Source of the DNA: Bacillus licheniformis DSM 13 = ATCC 14580
GTDB lineage: Bacteria > Bacillota > Bacilli > Bacillales > Bacillaceae
Length of the DNA stretch: 64,000 bases
Direction of reading: 5' to 3'
Assembly (NCBI RefSeq): GCF_000011645.1
Contig: NC_006270.3
Coordinates: 162,501 to 226,500 of the forward strand
The notes beneath the pieces are model-generated. The model did no database searches. It was not told where the DNA came from and saw nothing but the letters and a program-made list of their open reading frames with translations. The translations under genes were made by a program, and so were the position numbers. Of this stretch, positions 26,050-34,616 are shown piece by piece (positions within the stretch are counted from its first letter, which is position 1; each line of letters begins with the position of its first letter).

Positions 26050-27222
26050 ATGTTTAGCACTTGGAAAATTTATCTTTTAGCAATCATCAGTTTTTTGGTA
26101 GGGACCTCAGAGTACATCATTTCCGGTATTTTGGATCAGATCGCCCACACACTCGGGATAACTTTAGCTGCAGCGGGGCAGCTCATTACGATCTTTTCAC
26201 TGGTGTATGCTGTTTTCACCCCGGTCCTGATGGCGTTGACGGCAAGTATGGATAGGCGCAAGTTAATGATGTATGCTCTCGGTTTGTTTGTGATAGGAAA
26301 TATTTTGGCTTTTACCCTGCCTGGTTATGGTTGGTTTGTTGCAGCGCGTGTCGTTATGGCTTTGGGGGCAGGCATGGTTGTGGTCACGGCCTTAACGATT
26401 GCCGCCAAGATCGCACCGGCGGGTAAGCAGGGCAGTGCAATTGCTACAGTCGTCATGGGGTTTACCGCTTCTTTGATTATAGGTGTTCCACTCGGAAGAA
26501 TGACGGCAGAAGCATTAGGGTGGAAGTCTGTATTTGGGGGAATTGCTTTATTGGGATTCATCGCAATGATTGTTCTATTCTTAACATTGCCGCATACTGA
26601 AGGCGATAAGCCCGTCCCTTTGCTTCAGCAGCTTTCCCTTTTAAAGAAACGGAAAGTAGCGATGGGGTTATCGGTCACTTTTTTCTGGCTCGGAGGATAT
26701 TCCGTTGCATATACTTATCTGTCTCCTTACCTTCTGACCGTTTCAGGGATCAGCGGCAATTTGCTCAGCGGCGTTTTGCTTATATTTGGAATCGCCAGCT
26801 TGGTTGGATCGAAGTTTGGCGGATATAGCACTGATAAATGGGGAGTTCCTTTTACGCTCGTTGGCGGGATGGCGCTGCATATCATCGCACTGATTTTGCT
26901 GTCGCTTGTCACCCATTCCTATGTCGGAGTACTGTTGATTCTCATATTATGGTCGTTCGCCGCATGGTCTACCGGCCCGACGCAGCAATATCACTTAGCG
27001 ACGCTTGAACCCGAATTGTCAGGTGTATTGCTCGGCATCAATCAATCGATGATGCAATTCGCCATGGCCGCAGGTGCAGGAATCGGAGGGATTTTTGTAG
27101 AAAAAGTGTCGCTGGCTTCTATTACGTGGTTTGGGGCATTGGGGGTTATGATTGCGATTGTTGTTGTTTTGACGACCTTCAGTTCACGGAAAGCAGCACA
27201 TGTAAGAGAAATCAGTTCATAA
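26050..27222 (+). CDS. MFS transporter (YbcL-like, DHA1 drug exporter family)
   Basis: A 390-residue protein with 12 predicted membrane helices; motif A-like ASMDRRKLMM between helices 2 and 3 and motif C-like GFTASLIIGVPLGRM. It is similar to B. subtilis YbcL and other arabinose/chloramphenicol-type exporters. The ATG at 26050 has AAAGGAG 9 nt upstream. Regulation by the ArsR protein upstream is inferred. Confidence 0.85.
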   Translation: MFSTWKIYLLAIISFLVGTSEYIISGILDQIAHTLGITLAAAGQLITIFSLVYAVFTPVLMALTASMDRRKLMMYALGLFVIGNILAFTLPGYGWFVAARVVMALGAGMVVVTALTIAAKIAPAGKQGSAIATVVMGFTASLIIGVPLGRMTAEALGWKSVFGGIALLGFIAMIVLFLTLPHTEGDKPVPLLQQLSLLKKRKVAMGLSVTFFWLGGYSVAYTYLSPYLLTVSGISGNLLSGVLLIFGIASLVGSKFGGYSTDKWGVPFTLVGGMALHIIALILLSLVTHSYVGVLLILILWSFAAWSTGPTQQYHLATLEPELSGVLLGINQSMMQFAMAAGAGIGGIFVEKVSLASITWFGALGVMIAIVVVLTTFSSRKAAHVREISS

Positions 27223-27317
27223 TAGCCTTGATTGGTGTTGAAGATTCAAGGGTTTCATTCGTCATATCTTACCTGCTTTTTTGAGCCTGACAGGCAGCGC
27301 TGAGCCGAAAAATCTAG

Positions 27318-27352
27318 CATCCGCTCGCTGTAAAACGAGCGGATGTTTTTTT
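27318..27352 (+). terminator. Terminator after the YbcL-like gene
   Basis: Perfect 10-bp stem CATCCGCTCG / CGAGCGGATG, 8-nt loop, then seven Ts. Confidence 0.88.
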
Positions 27353-27875
27353 ACTCAGCTAAAATCCGCAAATAAGCTTTCCAAGGTCCGACATCATCCT
27401 GATACCGCTTCGCCAGCACTCTTGCGATTTGCGAGAGGTGAGTGAGATCGTGGGCAACCCAAGTTGAGATCTATTCTCTAAGCTTGACGATTCCAAACTC
27501 CGGGTGCATCCCCGTTTGTTCGAAGTCGGTTTCAGGATCAAGAATCTGCCGCAATGTTTTCAGATTCGCCCGTCTGATTTCAGCAAATTCGTTAAGCAGC
27601 TGTTCAATCGTTTTCCCGTCGTTTTGATTCAACTGGCTGAAGCGGTCGAACGGCGGAAAAGTTTCCGTTGCTCCTTTTGTCACGATCATTTTGATTCGGG
27701 GCAACCAGTTGTTTTTTTCTCCCTCAATCAGATGGCCGACTACATCAAAGGCGTTCCAAGTGTCTTCGCCTTCATCGCAGCTGATCCAGGGGTTTGATAA
27801 TCCGGTCAGCAGCTGACTCAATGTTTGTGGTGTGCGCTCCAGGATTTCGATGGCTTCCTCGAGTTGAAAGTTCAT
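27351..27875 (-). pseudogene. DinB family protein gene with an in-frame amber codon
   Basis: The minus strand encodes a DinB-fold protein of 174 codons with a TAG in the middle of the reading frame: ...GMHPEFGIVKLRE-TAG-ISTWVAHDLTHLSQIARVLAKRY...ILAE-TAA. The expected residue is Leu, so TTG to TAG explains it. The metal-binding HDLTH lies after the stop, while the first His (HLIEGE) is before it, so the truncated product would lack the site. A good Shine-Dalgarno (GGAGGAGG) precedes the ATG at 27875. DinB proteins are often thiol-dependent metal enzymes. Confidence 0.8.
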
Positions 27876-27903
27876 GTGAATGACCTCCTCCTTTTATAAA
27901 AGA

Positions 27904-29640
27904 TCACGTCAACTGCCGCTCAGCAAACTCCCGATACAGCGCATGCGAAGCAATCAGCTCATGGTGCCGTCCCCGCCCTGTAATCTCGCCTTTTTCGATA
28001 AACATAATTTGGTCCGCGTTCACGATTGTCGATAGCCGGTGGGCGATGACGAAGGTGGTGCGGCCTTCCATGAGGCGGGCAAGCGCCTGCTGGACGATGG
28101 CTTCTGATTGGCTGTCGAGGCTGGCCGTCGCTTCGTCCATCATTAAAATTTTCGGGTCGCGCAGGAAGGCGCGGGCGATGGCGATCCGCTGTCTCTGTCC
28201 GCCGGACAGCTTGACGCCGCGTTCGCCGACTTCTGTATCAAGCTGCTCAGGGAATTGTTTAATAAATGTATCGGCATACGCCATTTCCGCGACTTTCCAC
28301 AGTTCTTGATCATCAATGCTGTCGGCGTGATCCAAGCCGTAGCATAAGTTCTCACGGATGGTGCCGGACATCATCGGGCTGTCTTGAGATACGTAGCCGA
28401 TCTGGCTGCGCCACGATTTCATCGACAGCTTGCTGATCGGTGTTTCCCCGATGTTAATGGCTCCTGAGTCCGGTTCGTAAAATCGTTCCAAGAGGCCGAA
28501 CATCGTGGTTTTTCCGCCGCCGCTCGGACCGACAAACGCAATCATCTGCCCGGGATCGACGTCGAAAGATACCCCGCGTAAGACCGGCTCGCCACCGGCG
28601 TAAGTGAAAGTTACATTCTCGACATGTATCGGCAGATTGGAGATGTCCATCTCAAGCCCTTCCTGGCCTTCTTCCTCTTCAGAATGCATAATCTCGATGA
28701 TCCGCTCTGTTGCCCCTTTTGCTTTTTGCAGCTGAGTGAAAAACATTGTGAACGATGTGATCGGGAAAATGATTTGAAACAGATAAAGCAAAAAGGCGAT
28801 CAGCGAGCCTGCCGACATCGTCCCTTCAGAGACGCGGATGCCGCCGTAGCCGATGATGGCGACGATCACAATCATAATGACAAGGTGCATGAACGGGGAG
28901 ACGAGCGCGAATATCCGAGCTTCCTTGAGGCCGTATTGAAAGAGCTTTGAAATGCCTGATAACCCTTTCATTTTTTCTGTATGCTCGGCGTTTGATGCTT
29001 TCATCAATCTGATTTCGCTTAATGTCTGCTGGACATGTCCGGTGAAGGAAGCTGTTTCATCCTGCATTGTTTTGGAAATGCGCTGCATTTTCATGCCGAG
29101 CGGGATCATGATGAAGGTCGTGATCGGAACGGAGATCAGCATAAGAAGCGTCATTTTCCAATCCATGATCAGCAGAATGACCACAGATCCGACAATGGTG
29201 ATGATTCCGGAAACAAACTGCGGAAAATGGTCGGAAATCAAGCTTTCAACAATGCCGGTATCATTGACAACTCGGCTGACGGTTTCGCCGCTCGTCTTTT
29301 CGTCAAAGTAGCGGACAGGAAGGCGCAGCAGCTTGAACCACATGCGCTCCCGCAGGGAAGCGACCACTTTCTGCCCGGCGTAAGAAAGAAAATAGGTCGA
29401 AAACCCGTCGCAGACCGCTTGAACGATAAAAACGAGCGCAAGGATTCCCGATAAGGCCAGATTGATCGAATTGGCGGAAAAGCCGTCAACCATTTCCCTT
29501 GTCAACAGCGGAATGGACAAGCCGACCAAAGTCGTGACGAGGCTTGCGGTCAAACCGGCGCTTAAAGCCAGCCTGGGTACGCCGGATGTGAGAATCATTG
29601 AGAAAAACGGTTTCATGCTATTGTTGTTTTCTGTTTTCAT
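27904..29640 (-). CDS. BmrA-like multidrug ABC exporter (half-transporter)
   Basis: A 578-residue protein with a six-helix membrane domain (to about residue 320) and a nucleotide-binding domain: Walker A GPSGGGKTT, signature LSGGQRQRIAIARAF, Walker B ILMMDEATASLD, H-loop IAHRLST. It resembles B. subtilis BmrA in length and in text such as GEITGRGxHHEL near the C-terminus. It works as a homodimer exporting drugs. It is divergent from the DsbA-like gene; their promoters share the region around 29764-29799. Confidence 0.9.
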   Translation of the reverse strand: MKTENNNSMKPFFSMILTSGVPRLALSAGLTASLVTTLVGLSIPLLTREMVDGFSANSINLALSGILALVFIVQAVCDGFSTYFLSYAGQKVVASLRERMWFKLLRLPVRYFDEKTSGETVSRVVNDTGIVESLISDHFPQFVSGIITIVGSVVILLIMDWKMTLLMLISVPITTFIMIPLGMKMQRISKTMQDETASFTGHVQQTLSEIRLMKASNAEHTEKMKGLSGISKLFQYGLKEARIFALVSPFMHLVIMIVIVAIIGYGGIRVSEGTMSAGSLIAFLLYLFQIIFPITSFTMFFTQLQKAKGATERIIEIMHSEEEEGQEGLEMDISNLPIHVENVTFTYAGGEPVLRGVSFDVDPGQMIAFVGPSGGGKTTMFGLLERFYEPDSGAINIGETPISKLSMKSWRSQIGYVSQDSPMMSGTIRENLCYGLDHADSIDDQELWKVAEMAYADTFIKQFPEQLDTEVGERGVKLSGGQRQRIAIARAFLRDPKILMMDEATASLDSQSEAIVQQALARLMEGRTTFVIAHRLSTIVNADQIMFIEKGEITGRGRHHELIASHALYREFAERQLT

Positions 29641-29763
29641 TTAATAAACTCCTTATCGATATAATGTCAAAGAAGTTGATGGCGCAAGCTGTAACGCATC
29701 ATAATACGATATAGACAGCTGAAAGTTCCCGATCATTGCCGATTTTAACTCCATACTAAAAGT

Positions 29764-29799
29764 TTGACAGATGACATAATTGTAACTATTATTGTTACA
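29764..29799 (+). promoter_or_regulatory. Promoter of the DsbA-like gene with TGTAAC-N7-GTTACA operator
   Basis: TTGACA, a 17-nt spacer and TATTAT form the promoter; the inverted repeat TGTAAC-N7-GTTACA (29781-29799) is centred on the -10. The same 19-bp operator layout occurs at 57916-57934 before the NmrA gene. Confidence 0.7.
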
Positions 29800-29834
29800 T
29801 ATAGTTGATTGGGTGACAAGAAAGGAAGAAAAAC

Positions 29835-30479
29835 ATGACAATAAATATTAAAGTATATTCCGATTATGTCTGTCCATTCTGTTTTCTCGGAAAAGACCAG
29901 CTCGAAAAAGCGATCGAAGGCAAAGATGTGGAAGTCGAGTGGCTGCCATTCGAACTGAGGCCGCGCCCATCGGAGCAGCTTGATCCGTTAAACGACCCGG
30001 CCAAATTGGCGATGTGGGACGGCGCCATTAAGCCGCGAATCGAGGCTTGGGGCGTCAATATGAAGCTGCCGAACGTCTCTCCGCATCCTTATACAGATCT
30101 GGCTCATGAAGGCTATCACTTCGCAAAAGAACACGGTAAAGGGAAAGCGTACAATGACCGGGTTTACAAAGCGTTTTTTCAGGAAGAGCAGGATATCGGC
30201 GACATCGACGTATTAACGTCGCTGGCCAAAGAAGCCGGACTGGATGAACATGCTTTTAAAGAAGCTTTAAGCGCAAGAACATATCAGGACGTGCAGCGGA
30301 AGGCGCTCCAACACGCTTACGAAGAAGCCGGCATCACGGCCGTTCCGACTTTTATCATCGGCAATGAGCGGATTGCCGGAGCCGCGGCGAAGGAAGTGTT
30401 TGAACAGGCGATCGAAAAAGAAAGCAGACAAAAACCTGTTGACGGCTTGCAGTGCGATCTTGACGGAAACAACTGCTAA
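29835..30479 (+). CDS. DsbA/FrnE-like thiol oxidoreductase
   Basis: A 214-residue cytoplasmic protein of the FrnE/DsbA (2-hydroxychromene isomerase-like) family, with the active-site CPFC at C13-C16, a helical insert and the cis-Pro loop TAVPTFIIG near residue 170. It ends with two further cysteines (CDLDGNNC). Such proteins handle disulfide or quinone/oxidative stress. GAAAGGAAG precedes the ATG. Its promoter shares an operator with the NmrA gene at 57969, so both may answer to one thiol- or quinone-sensing regulator. Confidence 0.87.
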   Translation: MTINIKVYSDYVCPFCFLGKDQLEKAIEGKDVEVEWLPFELRPRPSEQLDPLNDPAKLAMWDGAIKPRIEAWGVNMKLPNVSPHPYTDLAHEGYHFAKEHGKGKAYNDRVYKAFFQEEQDIGDIDVLTSLAKEAGLDEHAFKEALSARTYQDVQRKALQHAYEEAGITAVPTFIIGNERIAGAAAKEVFEQAIEKESRQKPVDGLQCDLDGNNC

Positions 30480-30500
30480 GCAGGAAAAATGAGCGATTTG

Positions 30501-30528
30501 AAGAACCCTTTAATAGGGTTCTTTTTTA
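30501..30528 (+). terminator. Terminator after the DsbA-like gene
   Basis: Stem AAGAACCCT / AGGGTTCTT, 5-nt loop, then TTTTTATA. Confidence 0.83.
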
Positions 30529-30552
30529 TAAAGGAAAGAAGAGGGAAGACAG

Positions 30553-30972
30553 TTGACACTTCATCATTTTATTGCAGCCGATCGGGAGCTTCCGCTGGGG
30601 AGCTTCCGAGACCAAACAGAAGAAGGTTTGATTAGCATCGTTAAGCTTGATCCAGGATACGAAATGGTCAAAACAAAACTCAGCAAGCCGTTTGTATATG
30701 AGGCAACCGGCTGTTTACATAGACCCGGAAATGACATAAGGGCGCTATTCAGCTATATCAATTCAAATATTCCCGAGGGTGAAGATATAGAAGTTTACTC
30801 TTGCTGGGACGGTGAGGAAGACAAAGAAAAAGACGACCGCTTAGACTTTTTCATTGATATAGAGAACCTTCAGCTGGGCAAGCATGTCAAGCTGGATAAA
30901 AAGAAATACATCGATGAAATTGCCGGCCTGTTTTATTTCGAGGAGCGGCAGCTGGTCAAGATTCGCAAATAA
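30553..30972 (+). CDS. Hypothetical 139-residue protein
   Basis: An acidic soluble protein starting at TTG (LHHFIAADRELPLGSF) with a region rich in Asp/Glu/Lys (WDGEEDKEKDDRLDFF) and a C-terminal KKKYIDEIAGLFYFEERQLVKI. The TTG is chosen because it begins the conserved-looking N-terminus; GAGGGAAG lies upstream. I do not recognise the family. Confidence 0.65.
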   Translation: MTLHHFIAADRELPLGSFRDQTEEGLISIVKLDPGYEMVKTKLSKPFVYEATGCLHRPGNDIRALFSYINSNIPEGEDIEVYSCWDGEEDKEKDDRLDFFIDIENLQLGKHVKLDKKKYIDEIAGLFYFEERQLVKIRK

Positions 30973-31046
30973 AACACTTGTTGGCACAGGGTTTCCACGG
31001 TTTTTTTCGCCGTTTCATTTAGATATCCAATCAAGGAGGAATCAAG

Positions 31047-31571
31047 ATGTCCGATCACAAAGCGGTACACAGCGTTCAAGCGAAAGCGGAGGGGAAAACT
31101 CTGGTCATGGAGCGGAGTTTCGAGGCGCCACGGGAGCTGGTGTTTAAGGCTTTTTCTGGGTCAGTGCATTTGGAAAGCTGGTGGGGGCCGAAAGGATGGC
31201 AGACTGCCAACAGCAGGTTTGAGTTTCAGCCGGATGGCGTATGGCTTTACTGTATGGAATGCAGAGATCAAAACCAAGGCGAATTCTATGGCCGGAAATC
31301 TTGCGGCAAGGCTGTTTTTCAAGAGATTGCGGCGCCGGAAAAGATCGTGTACACGGATATGTTTACAGACGAGGAAGGGAATGTTGTTCCCGGCATGCCG
31401 GAGATTTTGAATGAGGTTTATTTTCAAGAGCGCGACGTGGGGACAAAACTGATTACACGCTCACATTTTTCTTCTCCGAAAGAGCTTCAACAGCTGCTGG
31501 ATAAGGGGATGGTCGAAGGCTTTTCTTCACAGCTGGAGCGCCTTGAAGACTACCTGAAAGCCATTCGCTAA
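31047..31571 (+). CDS. SRPBCC (AHSA1-like) domain protein
   Basis: A 174-residue START/Bet v1-type protein: RSFEAPRELVFKAFSGSVHLESWWGPKGW and the END of the fold FSSPKELQQLLDKGMVEGFSSQLERLEDYL. Family members bind small hydrophobic ligands or act in stress responses; the specific role is unknown. AAGGAGGAATCAAG precedes the ATG. Confidence 0.85.
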   Translation: MSDHKAVHSVQAKAEGKTLVMERSFEAPRELVFKAFSGSVHLESWWGPKGWQTANSRFEFQPDGVWLYCMECRDQNQGEFYGRKSCGKAVFQEIAAPEKIVYTDMFTDEEGNVVPGMPEILNEVYFQERDVGTKLITRSHFSSPKELQQLLDKGMVEGFSSQLERLEDYLKAIR

Positions 31572-31583
31572 AAGAAGGAGGAC

Positions 31584-31616
31584 ATGTCGATGACGTTTTT
31601 AGAGCATTTCATATAA
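31584..31616 (+). CDS. Candidate 10-codon leader peptide before aadK
   Basis: ATG TCG ATG ACG ... ATA TAA encodes MSMTFLEHFI, with a strong Shine-Dalgarno (AAGGAGG). It ends 14 nt before a stem-loop arm that can cover the aadK ribosome site. The arrangement resembles translational attenuators of antibiotic-resistance genes, but it could also be the stub of a deleted gene. Confidence 0.4.
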   Translation: MSMTFLEHFI

Positions 31617-31629
31617 CCGTGTATTCGCG

Positions 31630-31672
31630 GACCTCCTCATCAAGATTTACTACAACAATCAAAAAGAGGAGG
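31630..31672 (+). promoter_or_regulatory. Stem-loop covering the aadK ribosome binding site
   Basis: ACCTCCTC (31630-31637) is exactly complementary to GAGGAGGT (31665-31672), which is the Shine-Dalgarno of aadK (ATG at 31680). The loop is 27 nt. Pairing would hide the ribosome site. Confidence 0.5.
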
Positions 31673-31679
31673 TATATAC

Positions 31680-32570
31680 ATGCGTACAGAGCAGGAAATC
31701 ATCGATTTGGTGCTGAAGGTCGCACGGGAGGACAGCCGTGTCAGAGCGGTCGGCATGAACGGCTCGCGGACGAACCCAAACGTCCCGCGGACGAACCCAA
31801 ACGTCCCGAAGGACCCTTTTCGCGATTATGATATTGTCTATGTTGTAACAGATATGCAGTCTTTTCTCGATGAGCCGGGCTGGGTGGACGTTTTTGGAGA
31901 GCGGATCATCATGCAGACGCCGGAAGCGATGGAGCTGTTTCCGAATGAGCTTGGCAACCGCTTTTCGTATTTGATGTTATTTACAGACGGCAGCCGCATT
32001 GATTTGATTCTTGTGCCGCTTGAAGAAAAGCTGGAATATAGCAGGGAAGACGGCTTGACCGTGATCCTGTTGGATAAGGATCAGGATCTGCCCGTCATCC
32101 CGCCGCCGACGGATCGGGAATATTGGGTGCAAAAACCGTCCCCGCAATGCTTCGCCGACTGCTGCAATGAATTTTGGTGGACATCGACATATGTGGCCAA
32201 AGGCTTGTGGCGGCAGGAAATTCTTTATGCACTCGATCATTTAAATCTCGTCAGGGCCATGCTGTTGAAAATGCTCGAATGGAAGGTCGGCTTTGAAACG
32301 GGCTTTTCGCTGAGCATAGGCAAAAATGCAAAATTTTTGGATCGCTATGTTGATCAAAATACGTGGGAAAGGCTTTTGGAGACGTATCCGCCAGCTGATT
32401 ATAAGCGGGTATGGAACAGTTTGTTTAAGATGTGGGAGCTGTTTGAAGAGACAGCAGCAGCAGTTGCTGAACATCTGAATGAACAATACCTTTTCGCAGA
32501 AGCGGAGAAAGTCAGACAGTATCTGAGGCGCGTTCAGCAGCTGAAACCTGATGCAAAGGAAATTGACTAA
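31680..32570 (+). CDS. aadK: Aminoglycoside 6-adenylyltransferase (AadK-like)
   Basis: A 296-residue nucleotidyltransferase like B. subtilis AadK, which adenylylates streptomycin. The catalytic pattern is GSR (28-30) followed by DYD (D49, D51), and DCCNEFWWTSTYVAKGL, ALDHLN and GF..S..KN.KF match the family. A perfect 21-bp tandem duplication (31765-31806) places two copies of RTNPNVP between GSR and DYD, lengthening the active-site loop by seven residues compared with AadK. Activity may therefore be altered. Confidence 0.88.
   Translation: MRTEQEIIDLVLKVAREDSRVRAVGMNGSRTNPNVPRTNPNVPKDPFRDYDIVYVVTDMQSFLDEPGWVDVFGERIIMQTPEAMELFPNELGNRFSYLMLFTDGSRIDLILVPLEEKLEYSREDGLTVILLDKDQDLPVIPPPTDREYWVQKPSPQCFADCCNEFWWTSTYVAKGLWRQEILYALDHLNLVRAMLLKMLEWKVGFETGFSLSIGKNAKFLDRYVDQNTWERLLETYPPADYKRVWNSLFKMWELFEETAAAVAEHLNEQYLFAEAEKVRQYLRRVQQLKPDAKEID
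31765..31806 (+). repeat. Perfect 21-bp tandem duplication inside aadK
   Basis: The unit from CGCGGACGAACC to ACGTCC (31765-31785) is repeated without change at 31786-31806. It keeps the reading frame and duplicates seven residues. Confidence 0.95.
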
Positions 32571-32582
32571 TCAAATGATGGC

Positions 32583-32617
32583 CGCACTCCCGGCAGGTGA
32601 GCCGGGAGTGCGTTTTT
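32583..32617 (+). terminator. Terminator after aadK
   Basis: Perfect 11-bp stem GCACTCCCGGC / GCCGGGAGTGC with a 6-nt loop, followed by GTTTTTT. Confidence 0.9.
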
Positions 32618-32633
32618 TGCGGAGGTGAACGGA

Positions 32634-33581
32634 ATGTTCAGTATTAAAAAAATGCTGCAGAACCATTATGGAATCGACAGTGTGAACATTTCTCCCGAGC
32701 AAGGCGGGTGGACAGCACTTGCTTATCAAGTAACCGACGGTGAAGCGGCTTTCTTTTTAAAAGTGTATGATAAAAATAGGGCATCGACAGCGAAATGGGC
32801 AGCTTTAATCGATGATTACATCCCTGTTCTGGGGTGGCTGGGGGATCACACCGCTCTCAACGGGAGGCTGCCTGTGCCGCTTTTGACAACAGCTGGAGAA
32901 TACAAGTGTGAAGATGACGATGCGGTGTATATGCTTTATGAATACATTGCCGGTGAAACCATTGGAGATCAGCCGCTCGGCAAAGGGTGCGTGGAGAAGC
33001 TCGCCGGAATCATAGCGGAGCTGCACCGATATGATGAGACGATCCCGGTGAAGACAGAAGGAATTAAAGAAAAATATGATATTTCGTTTTTAGATGAGAT
33101 GACACAATGGCTTGATCACCTGCCTTGTGAGCTGGCGACACTCATTCAACCCTACAGCGGAGCAATCCGCGATATGATGGAGTCAGCCTTATCCCTGGCG
33201 GATGATTTGAAATGCAGCGGCAGAAGATTGGCTTTGTGCCATACAGATGTTCATGGCTGGAATTTGATGAAAACGGGCGGGGAATTGATTCTGATCGATT
33301 GGGAGGGCTTGAAACTGGCCCCTGTTGAAGCGGATCTGATGTTCTTTGCTAACCAGCCGTATGCTCAAGAGTTTTTGCGCGTTTACTGCGAGACTCATAA
33401 AGGATTTGAAATCGATCAGAACGCTTTGCGGTTTTATCAGATCAGGCGAAGACTGGAGGACATATGGGAGTTTACAGAGCAGCTGGCGTTTGACATTCAG
33501 ACAGAGAAAGAAAAGGCAGAGACGATGAGCTTGCTGAAAAACGAGCTTGAAGCCATAAAAGACAGCAAGACCGGCTACTAA
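32634..33581 (+). CDS. Aminoglycoside phosphotransferase family kinase
   Basis: A 315-residue kinase-fold protein: Lys43 in FFLKVY, hinge YMLYEYI, Brenner motif HTDVHGWN (H203, D205, N210) and the metal-binding Asp in LIDWEG (D222). The family phosphorylates aminoglycosides, choline, homoserine or similar small alcohols; the substrate here is not known. The ATG at 32634 has GGAGG 8 nt upstream; the GTG at 32625 is less likely. It follows aadK but has its own terminator boundary. Confidence 0.85.
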   Translation: MFSIKKMLQNHYGIDSVNISPEQGGWTALAYQVTDGEAAFFLKVYDKNRASTAKWAALIDDYIPVLGWLGDHTALNGRLPVPLLTTAGEYKCEDDDAVYMLYEYIAGETIGDQPLGKGCVEKLAGIIAELHRYDETIPVKTEGIKEKYDISFLDEMTQWLDHLPCELATLIQPYSGAIRDMMESALSLADDLKCSGRRLALCHTDVHGWNLMKTGGELILIDWEGLKLAPVEADLMFFANQPYAQEFLRVYCETHKGFEIDQNALRFYQIRRRLEDIWEFTEQLAFDIQTEKEKAETMSLLKNELEAIKDSKTGY

Positions 33582-33603
33582 AATGCTAAACGGAGGAACA
33601 CTC

Positions 33604-34323
33604 GTGAAAAATTATCGTACTTTATTTTTTGATGTGGATGATACACTATTAGACTTCGGTGCGGCAGAAAAGTCAGCATTGCGAATGCTTTTTGAGGAGC
33701 AGCAAATTCGTTTGACAGCTGAAATAGAAGCGAATTATAAACGAATCAATCAAGGTTTATGGAGGGTGTTCGAAAAAGGGGAGATGGACCGCGACCAAGT
33801 GGTGAACACACGCTTTTCCCTTTTATTCAAAGAATATGGTCTTGAGGCTGACGGCGTTTTGCTTGAGAAGAAGTATCGCAGCTTCCTTGAAGAAGGGCAT
33901 CAGCTGATAGACGGCGCTTTTGAATTAATCAAAAGCCTGCGGGATCAATATGATTTATATATCGTGACGAACGGTGTTTCAAAAACGCAGTATAAGCGCC
34001 TGCAAGCTTCAGGATTGTACCCGATGTTTAAAGGGATTTTTGTTTCAGAAGACACCGGTTTTCAAAAGCCGATGAAAGAATACTTTGATTACGTTTTTGA
34101 ACGGATTCCTCATTTTTCTGTCGATCAGGGGCTGATCATCGGGGATTCATTGACAGCGGACATAGAAGGGGGGCGGCTGGCCGGATTGGATACATGCTGG
34201 ATGAATCCGGGCATGATAGCAAATGACACTGGTATTGTACCAACCTATCAAATACAAAAACTTGATGAGTTGTATTATATTTTAAACATTGAAAAAGAAT
34301 CGGCCGCCGGCCATTGTTTATAA
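33604..34323 (+). CDS. HAD hydrolase, YjjG/YfnB-type nucleotidase
   Basis: A 239-residue HAD phosphatase with motif I DVDDT (D10, D12), motif II VTNG, motif III FQKP and motif IV GDSLTADIEGG. It is close to YjjG-type nucleotidases that remove noncanonical pyrimidine nucleotides. The GTG at 33604 has GGAGG 7 nt upstream. It follows the kinase gene by 22 nt, probably in one transcript. Confidence 0.86.
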   Translation: MKNYRTLFFDVDDTLLDFGAAEKSALRMLFEEQQIRLTAEIEANYKRINQGLWRVFEKGEMDRDQVVNTRFSLLFKEYGLEADGVLLEKKYRSFLEEGHQLIDGAFELIKSLRDQYDLYIVTNGVSKTQYKRLQASGLYPMFKGIFVSEDTGFQKPMKEYFDYVFERIPHFSVDQGLIIGDSLTADIEGGRLAGLDTCWMNPGMIANDTGIVPTYQIQKLDELYYILNIEKESAAGHCL

Positions 34324-34334
34324 GGAAAAACGGG

Positions 34335-34375
34335 CGCATTTTGATTGGTTATTCAAGATGCGTACTGCTTTTTGA
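34335..34375 (+). terminator. Terminator after the HAD hydrolase
   Basis: Stem CGCATTTTG / CAAGATGCG (one G-T pair), 10-nt loop, then TACTGCTTTTTG. Confidence 0.6.
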
Positions 34376-34616
34376 TATTATAAGAATATTCTTTATATTG
34401 GGATAGTTGTTTCTTAATAAATAGATAGAGTAAAATTTGTTCTCCTGGAAAAAACAATTGTATTTTTGGAAGGAGTTTATTATGATGGAATAAGTAAATT
34501 TTGAGATATATACTAATTGTAATTATCAGATTTTTATTACTACTTAATACGATGAAGATGCTTTGTCATCATATAGTTTTTTGGGTGACATCAGCCGTGT
34601 AAGAGGAGGAAAAGAA
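34376..34616 (+). other. Leader region of ybxG with a palindrome and a three-codon reading frame
   Basis: The stretch has a perfect 12-bp palindrome AAGAATATTCTT (34382-34393) and an odd AAGGAG-TTTATT-ATG-ATG-GAA-TAA, a very short frame with a strong ribosome site near 34472-34493. No gene is visible. Whether these parts regulate ybxG is unknown. Confidence 0.4.

Noticed and set aside
27359..27541. 60-residue minus-strand frame after the ybcL-like gene
   Set aside because: It is out of frame with the DinB pseudogene, which explains the same bases.
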